Position numbers and translations under genes: made by a program | Source of the DNA: Seriola aureovittata | Taxonomy: Eukaryota; Chordata; Actinopteri; Carangiformes; Carangidae | Direction of reading: 5' to 3' | Assembly (NCBI RefSeq): GCF_021018895.1 | Contig: NC_079380.1 | Location: forward strand, 7,179,736 to 7,243,735 | DNA: 64,000 nt | The notes under the pieces: generated by a model | What the model saw: only the letters and a program-made list of their open reading frames with translations | What the model was told of the DNA's origin: nothing | Database searches by the model: none | Shown: positions 12,011-26,449 of the stretch, one piece after another | Layout of the letters: each line of letters starts with the position of its first letter | How positions within the stretch are numbered: the stretch's first letter is position 1

Positions 12011-14396
12011 AAAGTCAGAGATCCACAATTGTGATGAATCAGATCTTTTAGAACAAGTTCTCTCTCAAGTTCACGATCACCACTCTCATAGTGTTGTTTT
12101 AGACCAGCTGTTTTCAAAGCTACTCTCATTCTAGAAACCCGCTGTACATGACATTTTTAGCACCAAATTGCATACAGACAAAGTTAGCTGCTAACACGTG
12201 AACACAGTGGAGCATTTAGCAGCTAAAGAGCCAGATATTTCCTTCAGAGGTTGGTGGGGACCAAACCAGGGCTAAAAGAAAATTGAATATTGGACATGAG
12301 GCCACCAGGAGGACAGAGACATGACTCTAATTAATGCTAATATTGCTCTCTGTCTGCTGGATATGTAAATAGGCAACTATTGGCTGACAAGTTTGCCATG
12401 ACAACATAACAGGTGATATTAAGTTGTTCATGCTGTGTTCACCACTTGTTTCCACTGCCTCCATGTGGGCTGTTATTGCAGAATAATCGCTTCTTTCTGC
12501 TCTAATGTTATCATGATAGAATGATCAGCACAGTACTACTCTACTAAACATGGTTGTTGTTTTGCAGTCTATACTTTCTGTGTCCAATATTCACGCTGCT
12601 CAGAGGTATGGTACTGCGTTTTGACCACAGGAAATGAGGTATGACCTGGAGTTTGTAACAAGCCCATCAACAGTTTGAATAAGCAGGATGGGACCCGACC
12701 TTCATGCCCTTCCTGTCATCTCCGTCCCGAGTCATTTTGCCCTCCTGTGACTCCGCCAGTCTCAAGTGGTCAGTTAAGACGGGGACAGATGACAATAGAC
12801 AATCTAACCAGTGATACCACCGACGCCTGATGGGTCGACCCCAGCAATGTCTGAGCATCGCGACGCCGGGTGGTTTGACGGTTAAAAAAGCAAAAGAAGG
12901 ATACTGCTGCCAGACAGGAAGGTGGGAAACTAAAAATACAAGAGCAGGGAAAATAGAATGCAGAAAAATGAAGAGCTGACAAGACACAGAAGGGGGAGAG
13001 GCTGGATGAAGGATAGGTCAATGTACAACGGGCTGATGAAATAGAGCGAGAAAGACAGAGGGAGAAAGAAGTGGAACAGCAGCTCAAACAAGAGTCAAGA
13101 AACAGAGGAACAAGAAGATGAGACAAATTAAGTAGAGGGCAAGGCAGACAGGGACACAATGAGATGGGGATAGCCCAAAAATGAAAAAAAAACTGTCAGT
13201 CCCCATTCTCTCCTTGAAAGAGGAGAGAATTAAGGTGGAAGAAGACAGGCTCGTTCCTCTCTGTCTCGCCACTCCTAAAACCTGCGCAGACTTAAAAAGA
13301 CCAATATGTAGAAAGGAACAAAACGCCAGGGGGGTTACATCAAGCGCTTGACTACGTTCAAAAAGAGCCACAGAGGAAGAATAACTGACACAATTAAGAG
13401 CATAACTGTCATCACAGCCAATCAACCCAGTGCTGCCCACACACGGGCACAGAGCAATAGCCCAATCATGACGAGGGATGAAGGGCTGCTAATTCCCCCA
13501 AGCAATTCAGCACTGACTGCTAACAGTGAATACCAGATACCTTAAAGGCTTAAAGGCTCGTAGGCTCGACATCATCGTAATGCAACAGAAACAAGAGACA
13601 CATGTACCAAAATCATTCCATCACAACACGTTCCTGCCTCATTTGCATCCTGAGAGGAAAGCTGACATTTAAATATAATCCTGCTGACATGCAAACTAAG
13701 TGCAGCCAATTCCATAACGCACATGCGCATCAGAAAACAGAATGATGTGTGAATCTGAAACCAATCACAGGTGAACACATACTCTCTCTCAGTAAAATAC
13801 AGACCAAATTTAATAATGACTTCTCAAGCTCCTTCACTGTGACATTTCCTCTTCTATTTCTCCATCTTTTACAGCTAACATTCATTTCTCTTTTTCCCCC
13901 ACTACCGCCTGCCCACCCTCACTCAGTTTTTCATTCTAAATCCACTTCTCTGCCTCCATCTTTTTCCCTCTCCATCCAAAACAACAGCCATTGCAGAAAG
14001 AGGGCCATCAATCTTATTCAATGAGACCAGAGTGTGAGAGAGTGCCAAGGCTACAGCAGATTACTATCTCTCCTTACCTCCACTCAACACGGATAACATA
14101 TAGGAGGAGAGGATGGGCAGACGGAGAGGGAGGGAGGGCGGAGAGCAAGTCAAAGAAACAATCTTAGATAGCAGACGGACGCAATAGATCTTAAAAGCCT
14201 AAAACAAACTTCCACCCCTGTCAACAGTGGAGGCTTGTCAAGTAAAGAAGCACAGCAGCTGAATTTAAAATGACTAATCCTAACTGGCAACTTCAAACCT
14301 GACCCTTGATTTATTCTTCCACACAAAGTTCTGCTGATGGAAAGATGGGCTACACTTGAGCTCTGCTGAAAGCAGCTGGCTCTGGTGGAGGATTGT

Positions 14397-14605
14397 AATC
14401 AGTCATCAGTCATTATTATAAATTTTTTTTTATAATCAACAAATCTATTATTTTTATTAATCTATTGATTGATTTATTCTATCTTTCTATTATTGATCAT
14501 CTTGATCTGTAAAATATCAAAAAAAAAATATTGAAAAAGTTCTAGGTGACCAAAAATGTTTTGCTTGATAAAAAACTTAAAGGATTAATCGACTATCAAT
14601 AATGT
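14397..14605. mobile_element. Remnant of the GCTGCAAC-ended hAT-like MITE family
   Basis: The phrases TTATTAATCTATTGATTGAT, TCTGTAAAATATC, AATATTGAAAAAG and GGATTAATCGACTATCAATA are those of the family's two arms. The ends are missing. Confidence 0.4.
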
Positions 14606-15899
14606 TGCTACTTCATTTTTGTATTGTTATCATTGTGTTTGCAGTCCAGTGTTTCTGCTCTTACAGAAACACTGTTGTTGTTGTTGGTGAGGTGTGGTGA
14701 AGTATCGCAATGCACCCATCACTTGTGGTTCGTTTCATATGTAATGTAACTACTGTTCCTGCGTTGGCAAGTTTACACACATTAGTCAACTATAACTGAT
14801 TACACAACCAAATGTTGGAACTTCAGGAACAGTTTCATCATGTCAACAATGTTACCAGCAAGCATTCATTTCCAGCAGTCACTGTGGATGCAGCAGTCCA
14901 AGTTTAATAGAGTGACTTTGTCATCTGATTTTTCAAAGGCATCACAAATAACGAAAGTGTCAGAAGAGTGAACGATGAATGAAAGGATGTTTTGCTGCCT
15001 TTTACCTTTACTAGTTAACCACTGCTAGGTAGAAAAAAATCATTTAATTCACTGTGCTGTTCAGAGGCTAACGGCAGCTAACAACAACTTTTAAGGTGGA
15101 ATGTTTTCTTTGTGTTACTCAATGTATGAACAGGGTAATATGACTGAGAGTAATATGAAAATGAATAGCTTTGAACCAGAACCTACAATATTTGGATAAA
15201 GATGCTTGTGAGAAATAAGGTGTGCCAAATTGAGTTGGCTACAGCAGTTATTTCAACATGCCAAACTGCATAGACATAAGTATTGGCTCAGCCTCGGTAA
15301 CAGGAGATACCCAATATTAAAGGACTCGGATCGTGATCAGGGCCAAAAAAACTTGATCAGGACCCTAGTTACAGCATTAATGTTAAAAAGCTACATTTGA
15401 TATAATCCGCATGTTTGACATTTTAACAGCTGAGCGTCTGTCAGCTCTGGCTAAAAATGAGAAGCTTAAAAAGGGTGAAAAGAGACAGGGGTTTACTGAG
15501 AGACTGATGTTAGCATCAAAGCTTAGTGAATCTGGGTGTTTTGTTAAATGGGAACTGGATCCAGAATAGATCCCAACTTTACTGACTGTTTCAGGACGAA
15601 CATGTATGTGCATGAATGTAAAGGAGATGGGGAACATGATGGAGCAGCTGATGTTTATTTACTTGAAAAAAAGACAACCTAAGCAAACAGTTGGTATAGT
15701 GCATATGTGAATGTGTGTGAAAGTGTTATCCTTTACAGCTTCATGATATTTAAAAACTTTCACACTAAAAGTGTGTGAGCACGAGTGTGACGAAGCATTG
15801 ACACTCACAAAGGTGGAAAAGCCACAGCTGTGACCGTGCGGCCGAGAGGGGTTTTTAACGAGCCGCCTCACTGCCTTGTGTGTTACAGTGGCAATAATC

Positions 15900-15907
15900 C
15901 ACACACA

Positions 15908-15988
<81 letters not shown>
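15900..15988. repeat. (CA)n microsatellite
   Basis: An almost pure CA tract with one AT interruption. Open frames through it on both strands are artefacts of the dinucleotide. Confidence 0.98.
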
Positions 15989-15989
<1 letters not shown>

Positions 15990-17920
15990 ATGTATCACCA
16001 GCAAATCCAAGGCCAAGTGTGTAATTCTGAGGAAAGCCCGTGAGAGAAAGAGATGGGATACATGGGAGAGTGTGGAGGAGAGATTTTGCATAGAAAATTC
16101 TCCTGTTAGCAGCTAACACAAGTATGGTGGAGCAAAGGCTCTGTGATCTCCTATTACTTATACAACATAGTCTTCTCAAGCAATGTGCATCGTGTTTAAT
16201 CCAAGGACACAACAAGACAACCAAGCCAGCTCTGACAGCTACTTCCACAATTGAACATGATAGGGCTAATCGCTATGCAGCTTTCTCACTGAGGAGAACC
16301 TTCATGGGGGAGTTTTGTCAGGCATAATAAGCTCTCCTTGCATTGTCACAGCTCTGTTGAGGAGGAAGGTTAAACTTAGAGCTGTCCATAAAGCTGTCTG
16401 GCTGGGGATCAGTGCAGTGTGGCTTCTGTTGGGCCGCTGGGTGACAAAATGACAAAGAGGAGGAGGTGGAGGAGGAGGCAGCAAAGGGGCTCAGACCGCC
16501 CCTAAAGACTTTGACACTAACATAATCACTGATAATTGATTCGGCTGGTGAGGAAGGTGTTACATTAAAGGATGAAAACGACAGTGGTGGTGGCAGCACG
16601 GCGCTGAGGTTTAATGGGAGCTGATGGGGCCGACACTGCCTGTCACACGCCATCTAATCACACATGAAGAGAAGATTCTGAAGACGTACACATATCATCA
16701 AATCACTATCAGCCCCAGACCCATTCAGCATCCTCTAAGGGGCTTTGATCAGCAGAGGACCAAGAAAAGCGAGGGGGCACACGGGGCCAAGGACAGCAGA
16801 GAGACGGAGTGTGAAGACGTAAAGATAGAAGAAGAAGACAGACGTCCTTCACCGTTGCAGGATAGCCCTGAGACATCCGATGGGACAGAAACAGCACGGC
16901 TTGAATTTCAGTGCACGAATACTGGTATTCTGCATAATTTCATCAGTTCCAGCAAATCTAACACTTATAATGGGGGAAATCACAAACACATTTACATCAA
17001 TGTCTAAGAATGTTCAGCCAACATTTGCAGAATGCGGGACGACACACCGGAAGAGCTAAATCAGACGGACAGACTTCCACCCTCATCAACACACTTGGCG
17101 AGCTGTCTCTCCTTCTCTCTGCAAGGCTACAAACCCCCTCTGCTGTTGAATTTGAAGATGGACCGATGGCTCAAACTTAAATCTACATCATCTATAATGG
17201 AATCTGGTCAGAAAAAAATACAACCTGAAAGGACCATCGCAAACAGCCATGCCGCTGATGTCAGCGTTAATAACGTTAATCCTCAGGATCCTCAGACAGG
17301 TAAAGGTAACGTTACACAGGTGAGGCAGCAGTCCAAAGACAACTTTCAGGATAACTCAAAACATATCCATGGCTCAAACTTAACAACAGTGAAATGAGCT
17401 GCTTGATTTGTAAAAAGTACATCGCTGTTCCTTTTACCAGCCAATGTTACAAAACGTCAACTTGAAGTCACCAGTCATTCATAAATTCACAGAGTAACAC
17501 AAACCTCACCAATATGATGCTCTTTTCAAAGCTTGGCCAAGAGCAGCTTCAGTTTTTTTGTTACAACATGGAAAGACATGAGGCGGAGGAAACAGAGTGC
17601 AAGGACAGAACACAGCATGGAGACAAGGTCAAGTCAAGGAGAGCAACAAAATGCAGTCTGAGGTAAGAATAGGACATGAGACATGTAATTCTGACATGTC
17701 TGCGAATATTCGCATATGCATTCGCATATTGAGTATAACCTGGGCCATAACCTTGTCCAATACAATAATAATAATTTAGCATGAATTCTACCATTATGTG
17801 ATTTAATTCAAAATTAAATATACCTTATACTGGGTTCTGAGATGCTCCAGCCTTTGTTTAATTTGGCGAACGCAGTTTTCAGATGCAAAGACTGGACTCA
17901 GTGATGCACTGAAATAAATC

Positions 17921-18172
17921 TGAAATGATTATTATTATTTACATGATGAACAATTGACTAAGTCATTTATCAAGCAATATTGTCAAAGATTACCTAGTCG
18001 CATCCTCTTAAATATTCAGATTTGCTGGTTTTCTCTGTTTATATCACTGAATATTGAATATCTTTGGGTTTTGGGCTGTTGACAAAACAAGACAATTGAA
18101 AGCGTCTCCTTGGGCTTTAGGAAATTACTGTTTTCTCATATGCAGATTGATTGATAATGAAAATAATCATGG
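17921..18172. mobile_element. hAT-like MITE remnant, GCTGCAAC-ended family
   Basis: The left arm TGAAATGATTATTATTATTT and the right arm TTGATAATGAAAATAATCAT are inverted. The middle, GGGCTGTTGACAAAACAAGA, is the family's conserved core. The terminal GCTGCAAC motifs are lost. Confidence 0.55.
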
Positions 18173-20491
18173 TGAACTAGCAAATGGCAATGAATAAAAT
18201 CATTAGATGAAAAAACAGAAGCAAAGGAAACAGCCAAGATTCACAAGATTCTTGGAACAACTTACCTGCAAAGCACATTGAAAAACTGTGCACAAGTGTA
18301 CCTGTGCACCAGACAACTGGTGCTGTTTTAAGGCAATGAGTGGTCAAACCAAATTTTGATTTGATTCAGGTTTTTACATTTTAACTCTTTTAACTTTAAC
18401 TTTGCATGAAGTAAATGATAAATAAATGAAATAAAATATTTTCCTGCTATTTTTTTTTTTTTAAATCCCCACATTTGTTTTAGTACCTGCTACTTTTGCA
18501 CATTGTTATATACAGTATACACATATTTTAGTGAAAATGTTGCAGCCTGTACAACATGTTCAGAAGTGAATGTATTTGTTATTATCTGTATATCTGCGTC
18601 ATGCTTGAAATAATGAAATGGAGTATAGTGTAGCGGAAATCTGAAACAAGTTGTCTTTGAAGTTTATCAAAACCTTTGCAAAGGGACCGCTGCTGTACAG
18701 AAACAGAGGGGGTAATATTTTCACACTAGAGCGCTCTCTTCTGACCATGCCCTGCCAAAAAAGAAAAAAAAAACTCCATACAAAGTAACAGCTAGGCAGC
18801 ATCAGGTGCTGTCACATCCTTGGGAAACAGCAGGAGAGTTATCAGGAAGGACGGAGGTAAGTTTCTACTGTAGAGAACATTCAAGTTTTTAAAAGAGTGG
18901 TTTACAGAGATATTTCTGAGGGTTAAATGTGAATAATTTCTTACATTAGTACATGAGTACATTAATTGATAAGAATGTAGGCAGGCATATATAAGGATTT
19001 GAATGAATAAAAACTACTACTACTACAAAAACATTCAAGTTAATGTTGTCAGTACTGCATTCACTCAGTTACACGTTACATAAACATTTCCATTACAATA
19101 GCAGTCAGCAAATACTGCAGTTACAATTCAGCTAATGCCCTTCTCATTAGCTTATAAAGAAATTACTAACATTATCCTACAATAATCGGCCAGCTGTTTA
19201 TTATTGTCATTGCCATTCTGTGGGAAAACACTTAAAGGTCTACGCTAATAAATCTGAGGTGCTTCTCATTTTCCAGAGGTAATAAATACATTTTAACCTG
19301 TATCACCTGTGCTTTCAGCAGATCCCTGTTTCCTAACATGGCATAACATGGAGCGCCAATTCTAGTCACCCGCACAGCTTTGTTATTAACGTGTAATGGA
19401 GACACATGAGGTAAGTCTACTAGCGGTGACTGGGTTGTGCCTATCTGCTGAGTGAACTGATGAAGACGGAGGGTTCCCTGTAGCCTTACAGTCAGAGCGC
19501 TGATAAATTGGCCAGCCTCCACCCTCTCCCCTACTGCAGAAAGGATGTGTGTGTGCATGAGAATCAGCATGGACGCCTGCTAGACTGGAATTGACAATAT
19601 TAAGTGGCAGTGCGACCGATTTCATGAACACAGGGAGGCAGAGAGCACCGAGGAGCAGGAAGGCCTCTATTATGTCACAGAATAGCAGACATAAAAGGAG
19701 GAAGTCGAACTATGTGTCCTCCTCTGCAGCACCAAAAGACTCACCTTTCCCAAATTAAAGGTTGCCGAGCACAAGCAGCATGAAACAGACAGACAAATAC
19801 ACATTTCCACCTTGTGCCGAAGACATAAACACACATCGGCTCATGTTGAAAATGGCTGGTGGGAGATCAAAGATTTTAGAGAACCAGAGGAGCTCCTTCA
19901 GGTAGACTACGGGGGTCGGATATGTTACAGAGGAACAAGGGAGGAAAGAGAGAGGTTGAGAGGGAAAAAAGGCAAATAAGAAGGGGGAAGAGGAGCAGCG
20001 AAAGCCGCAGGCTTAAGACAGTGGGGAGAAAAAAGGAAGACTGGGATGATGACGAGTAAGTGAGAAAATGCAAATGAGAGGCTGCTGAGCAAAAGAGGAA
20101 AGAGAGGAGAGAGAATGTGAGAGATTACTATAGGAACTGCTGAAAGAGAATCTGAAGAGCAGAACAAAGCTGACAGCGAAAAAAAGTGTGGCGAGAAGGG
20201 GGATCGAGAGCACAGGAGGAAATGGCAACACATGAGACACGATGAGCACATATCATGCAGCCTTTCCGTTCTAAAATGAGCCGTGTGCTTTCACATGTCC
20301 TTCATAACGTAGTGCTGACGGCTCCAGACATCACAGCACAATATGTTCAAAGAAATAGGAATGCAGGAGCTACAGAAAATGAAAAGATGAAGAAAGGTAT
20401 CAAGAAAGAGAGTGAGGTATATTAAAAAGAATGGAGATGGTCCCCAGAGAGGTGGCCCATGGCATCTGTTTGTCACGAGCCAAGACCGCAG

Positions 20492-20492
20492 A

Positions 20493-20524
<32 letters not shown>

Positions 20525-20526
20525 GT
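20492..20526. repeat. (GAG)n imperfect microsatellite
   Basis: GAGGAGGAAGAGGAGGAGGA-like tract. A similar short tract lies at 16457-16482. Confidence 0.85.
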
Positions 20527-22111
20527 GTAGGCTGCAGCTCCTCTTCTCAGTCTCCTGGCTGTCCTCCACAGAAGCTGGAGGCTAGACTTAAGCACTGCCA
20601 GCAGCCACCAGGGAGAGAGGGGAGGCCTTGGGAAAGGGTCATCCACAATCACCAACAAAACAAAACTCAGGGATGCACATCTGCATCATTAGCAGAGGAG
20701 CTCAGAGTCTCCTGATGTCTCCTCACTGCAAAACGGATCCCTCAGAAATGTGGCCACCACAGTCCCTGTGCACACAAACACCCTCTACACAATCGCAATA
20801 CAGCGATATCAGCCTCCTCTTCATGAATATTCATCTGCCTCATTAGCACTCAAGTGGGGAAACACAGCATATTGCATGAGACTCCCGTTACTTGGAGAGA
20901 GAATGAGAGTTGAGAGAGGAGCGGAAAGGCGAAGAAGAGATGGGACACATGGTGACTGTAGAGGAAGCAAAGGGGAAGAGAAACAGAGTAAGAGGCAAAG
21001 CCTTCTTTTCATTGCCAGTAAACTTTTTTTTGAGTCTCAAGAGTGAAGAGGGAAAATTTCCCATATTGTTCCGGGAGCTGATACCCTCCTGTCGCTTTTC
21101 CTTACGAAACCAGACAAGGGCAGTATGAAAGCAGCGTCAGCAGCAGGGACAGCATAGCGGGAGCACAGACTGGGAATTACAGACCATTTTACCCTGCAAA
21201 AGCTCCAGCAATAAAAGCGTAAAAACAGCTGCAATTTCTCTGCTTAATGTCTGGCTGTTCACAATAACTGCTGAACTGTAGGGGATATGTGTGAATACAC
21301 CTCAACGCAAGCTGGAGCTGTACACATTCATGCAACCCTCACCTTTGTTCAGTAACAAAACACACCGGCACGTACAAACGTACAAAGCCAGACTGCCTAG
21401 TACACAGACATTTAGTCTGTCAGTCCACTCAGTCAGACTGTTTCTCTCTGAGCCACTTGCCAACAGGCACATGCGGACAGATACTACCACACATAGAGAG
21501 AGGATTATTTTCTCTTTATGTTGTAATGCCAGTGAATCTCTTAACAGGAACTGCCAACAGGGGAAATCTCCCATCCTGCAGCTGTGTCCTCAGAGAGACT
21601 CTGGAAACTGTAGAAACAGCAGACTCTATTTCTTTGACTTTTTCTGTGTGGCTTTGGTGACAGAAACAGTTGGCCAGTCAGGGAAGAGGAGATGAGGTAA
21701 AGTTGGGCAATGCCACCAGAGTCATTCTGGTCCTTTAAAGGGCACTAGCAAAACCCACAGTTCCATAATTGGACCAGGTCTCAGGAAATCAATACTGCTG
21801 CTTACATGAGGGGCCTCCACCAAAGCTTTTTCATATTCCAGCTCCTACACATGGTTTCTAACCAAAAAAATCCCTTCAATTTCAGAACAGTATGAACTAT
21901 CGATTTCACAGCCACGATTCATACTCTTCCTCCGCCTCCATCTGTCCCCTCTGTTGCCAGTCCCCTACCCTTGACACATAACTTCTTTTCCACTCTACAT
22001 TAAAGGGAAACAGGAGTGTTTCTGTTCAGGGTGTGGAGTGGTCCTTATCCTTAAACTTCATAAATTGATACCAATCAAACCACTTACAAGTGGCTTCCCA
22101 TGTCTTTATTT

Positions 22112-22270
22112 CAACAAGTCCTCCAATCCATACAAGCATGTCGGCTGTTTGTTCCTACCCTCAAATACGACCCAGGAGTGTTTCCTAATATAGTGCCCCA
22201 TACTGGTGGCAGGAGCAACAAGTCCTCCAACCCTCTGGTACGACCCATAGGAGTGTCTCCTGAAATAGCA
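22112..22270 (+). repeat. Diverged direct duplication, offset about 104 bp
   Basis: CAACAAGTCCTCCAAYCC occurs at 22112 and again at 22216. After spacers of different length, each copy is followed by TACGACCC, AGGAGTGT and ATAGYRCCCC blocks. The two copies are clearly related but differ by an indel of about 30 bases. The repeat fragment at 22300-22500 follows directly. Confidence 0.6.
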
Positions 22271-22299
22271 CCCCTACAGCGGCATGTGTACCGGACCTC

Positions 22300-22500
22300 G
22301 GTTGTCATGGTTACTGTAATAAACACACAACTGTACCGAGAGCGGTGTACTGAAAGTTCCCGTGCTTACTATAATAACGCTAATGGCTTGGTTATGTTTA
22401 GACACAAAAACTACTAAGGGTTAGGAAAAGATCATCATTTGAGTTAAAATAAGTACTTCCTCAACATCAGACGATCTTTGTTGTCATGGCTACAATAAGC
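22300..22500 (+). repeat. Teleost interspersed repeat fragment (GGGTTAGGAAAAGATCAT type)
   Basis: The stretch GGTTATGTTTAGACACAAAA followed by GGGTTAGGAAAAGATCATCA and GAGTTAAAATAAGTACTTCC is a recurrent teleost repeat. I cannot assign a class or boundaries from this single copy. Confidence 0.4.
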
Positions 22501-25500
22501 TACAGCAATGCCTTCAATGTAATTCTTCAAGTAGCTGACAAATATTCAAAACTGACAGTAGGGACTATATTTACTACTCTTTTTAGATGCATTTCAAAAC
22601 TTTCACTGTTGTTTAACATTGTCTATTCTTTCCTTTTACCTGTTTTCAGTTAGCGCTGCATTTCTTGCACTGAAGGCTTAAATAGTTTAAAGTTTGTAAT
22701 TATTATTTAGAGCTGCAACTAACAAGTTTTGGCTGGACCAAAACAGCGGGACCAGCCCTATAATCTCGAATGTCCCTGACTGACTGACCATATTCCCACC
22801 ACTGATCAGCCGAGTGCCTTGGAGTTTCTGGCGCAAACAGGTTCTATTAGTGGGGTGTTTACAGCCTGCAGCGTTGCCAACTGAACACATTGTAACTAGA
22901 TTCAGAGACTTTTTTTTCAAACAGATAAACCTGGTACATGACTGGACCGTGTACAGATGTCAACTGGGAGCTTAAGGTTACACCTCTTATTACGGGCAGT
23001 CTACCGAGCTGCTCTGGTTTCCTGGCTGCTTGGGAATTGCTGGGAAGCAGAGGAGCACTTCCAATACACTAAGCCTCGCCTCTATTATGGCAAAGAAACT
23101 ACTTTCATTACATGTACAATTGTCCATAAAGGAGGCAGATGAATAATTAAACATAAGACACACCAGGAAGAGAGAGGGTGAGAGAGAGAAAGAAATAAGA
23201 CATCGGTAACTACTAAAGAAATTAGTAGATCTGAATAGCATGTAAACAACAGAAACACCAGCAACTAGAAATCACACAATACGCTTATTACAGCACAGCA
23301 ACAAAAGCCCTGTTAAGAAATAAAGGGATTCTGCCGACTGAAGCGATAGAGGGCTTTTAATTTGAAATGTTTGCAATAAGTGTTGAGTTTGTATTAAAAC
23401 ATAATGCAGTAACTTTAACATGGCAAATTAGAACAACTGCAAACAAAAACGAACGTACAACAATATCGCTATGGCCAATTATACATACTAAACAGAGGGA
23501 GCTCCCTCTAATACAAGCCTGCCTAAATAAAAGTCGGTTAGATTCTGGAGTTGAGGTAAATAAAGGTTAAACTGTTGCGGGTGCCAGATGCTAGGCTGTG
23601 GTCTATGTGAGGGACGAAATAAGAAAGATATTTAGTCTCTTATAACTTTCTCTCTGATTGATCATTTTACAGTAATTAGAGCTAAAATCACTGTCTTCAT
23701 TTTAATGTTTGAGGATTTTGTCAGACAACGATGTGGTTGTAAAATCAGGATTTGACCATGAGCGGTACAGCCTTTGACATTTTTGCTTTAAAATTGACCT
23801 GAGCAATTTACCAATTATCTGACTTTTTGCAGTTATTTATTATCATAATCGTTTATTATCAATTGGAAATCATTATCATTATTATTATTATTATGACTGG
23901 AACGGTACATGATTAACTCAATAAGCCACACTGTCTGCAAATGAAACAAACTTTGAAGGAAATGTTTCACAAATTGAAATTTGTAACATGCATGCAACCA
24001 CTATTCATATATGTGAGTAATTAAGTTCTGTTAGATACAAATCTAGGGTGTTATTGTTATTTTTTTCTCATTTAACATCTAAATTCCAGTTGCTGGCTTC
24101 ATGGCACACTGTAGTTTTCATCAATTTCCTCAACACACACCCTGGGGATGACAGAACATTCCTACTGCTTTCATTTTAAGTGAAAATTATATCCTTCTCA
24201 AATGCAAAATCAAATGATATTTCAGCCACAACAGAGCTGGATCTGGTAATCAAACCATTTGGATGGGTCACCGTTTTCCAGGCTTAAATGCCAAATAATA
24301 TCTGCAAAACTGGATCTGACTTTTGGGCAGTGACACTTTTAACCAACTGTGTTGTCACTAATTCATATTCAGATGGCTTCCCTGGGTCACAAGTTGTGCT
24401 GAGCAGCCTGGCAGAGACCAGGGACCTGACCAGTTCAAATCACAGGACCAAACTCAGCATGCATGCATGATTTAAATACATCTAAATGGCAGATGGCAAG
24501 AGAACTGGCTTGTGTCTGGCTCCAAGACAGAAGCAGTGATGTAGGGGAAGCAGAGGATGAGACTGTGTGCTAGAGTGAGAAATGGCTTGGCTTGTCTTTA
24601 AGATTACTTTTCCTCTTAAAACATTCACTTCATCTGTGTCACTCCTGCTCCCAACTTGTTATTGGAAAATAGCTCCGTGCAGGAACGTTGGAAAACCATT
24701 CGATGCCGGCACTGTCTGCATCAGTCACACGCTGACACGCACATACACACAGAAAATACATTTCATCCTCCATATCCGAAACAGCCAATAGCACTGGCAG
24801 GCATTTGCGACCCCAATCCATATTTCAATTTCCCTCCTCTCATGCAAACTAATTCAATACTTGTTGCCTTCCCTCACAAGCGATCAGCAATGTGAGAAAT
24901 GAGCTTCTTCTTGTGCTGCATCTATAAAAGGCCCAATCAGAAACATTTTTGAGCAGGCCTCCGCCTATATCAATTATGTCTTACTAGGCCTGCACACAGG
25001 CAGATCCTTGGAAGTAATGTTTGAGGATGAAAAATATGTAATACAAAGCACAGATCCTTTTTCTCCACATTTCCTGTACTCAGAATCCATTCAGCCCACA
25101 TTAGCTACATTTAAAACTATATTTTACATCCCATACTGTCGCATAGTGCTCATATCAAGAGCTTAACTACTCATGGTTTTAAAACAGTTAAGTAAGTATT
25201 AAGCTAAACAGTGAGATGTAAGTCGAATAAGTAGTTCAGATATGATTTACTCTAATTTGAAATTTGACCCTGAAAGTGGGATTCAGCTTAAAACAAATAT
25301 CACATATCAGTTTTTTTTTCAACAACATTCATCAGTGCAGTTTTGTGAACTTGTAATAGTCTCTCACAAAGCCAGAGACAGAAATGCCAAAGCTGTAGGC
25401 TGTGATGCCATCGGCCAACACTTTCTGGAATCAATCCACCAACACAACTCAGGAGACAGACTGGCCACAGTGACAACCAGCCAAGTTTTGGGGGAATTTA

Positions 25501-26411
25501 CGTATATACGGTTAATCAGGCTCATCAGTGGGGAAAAACTCAGTTAGAGATTCTACAATGGATTTCTGACGAGTGAACCATTTCCAAACACTTTCAGCTC
25601 ACCAACTTGCATTTGATATATTAACTGCTGTAGAATTTTCCACTCTGACACCACAGAAGAGACTCACATATCTTGACATCTCCCCCCTGTGGCACCATCA
25701 ACAAAGAAATTTCCCAGTAGCACAGAGAGAAATAAGAAAATGAGTGTAAACAGATACAGCACATAGCTAGCTGGGTGGAGCAGAGTCAAATTGAGAAATG
25801 GTGCAGTGCAGAAGTATTTTGTTTGTTAAAATTCTCCATACTCCATATTATTGATCCTTGCATTCTGTCCATATTCTCTTAAAGTACAAACCAACATACC
25901 CATACTCATGACTGACAACACCTAGTTAAACACAGGAGTCTGGCTGCACTTTTCCTCACAACTCTTTGCCCATGTGAAAGGAGCAGCAAGCAGGTAATAG
26001 CGACAAATATAGGGGCTTAAACGGCGACAGCTTTACGATGCCTGAGTGGCCACTATGACTCCATTCCTGTCAGATTGTATTAGCTTGGCCTCCACCGTGT
26101 GTTTCGATTGGCTCTTGGCCTATTCCCAGCAGTTACAGAAGCACCTCCCGTAAATAAACCAAATGGCTGCATCTTGTAGTGTATGAAGGAGGGGGGGGCT
26201 CTGGGCAGCTGGGCACTTGTGTGTAAAGAACATCTGACAGAGTGGTTGAATAGTTTAATATACAGCAGCGAGCTGAATGGACACAGTTGACTAGAGGGAG
26301 AGCTCGGCACACATCAGTGTAAGAGTTTAAATTTGACTAGTGTTTAAGAAGAATACAAGCAGCCAGGCGAGGAAAGCACTGTTAAATCAAGACAAGTGGT
26401 TTCATTCCACT

Positions 26412-26449
<38 letters not shown>

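Larger units (their letters stand above)
10266..15899. other. No gene recognised outside two MITE copies
   Basis: Purine-rich DNA at 12880-13200 creates long minus-strand Ser/Leu/Cys frames that are compositional. A weak repeat-like phrase (GGACTCGGATCGTGATCAGG with GGAGATACCCAATATTAAAG before it) lies at 15290-15370 and resembles part of a fish MITE, but its ends are not clear. Confidence 0.6.
15989..22111. other. No gene recognised
   Basis: Two consecutive plus-strand frames (16624-17007 and 17032-17397) are hydrophilic, low in hydrophobic blocks and without recognisable motifs. Purine-rich strands at 19930-20240 and 20880-21020 produce further compositional frames. Confidence 0.6.

Noticed and set aside
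12667..13440. Three overlapping minus-strand frames rich in Ser, Leu, Cys and Phe
   Set aside because: They are the complement of a purine-rich strand; the frames overlap one another and match no family.
15659..16248. Cys/Val- and His/Thr-repeat proteins on both strands
   Set aside because: These are dinucleotide repeats translated; the same holds at 33.6-33.9 and 54.0-54.5 kb.
16624..17397. Two consecutive plus-strand frames (127 and 121 codons)
   Set aside because: They are hydrophilic, without motifs, splice signals or promoter, and the stop between them has no sign of being a broken single gene.
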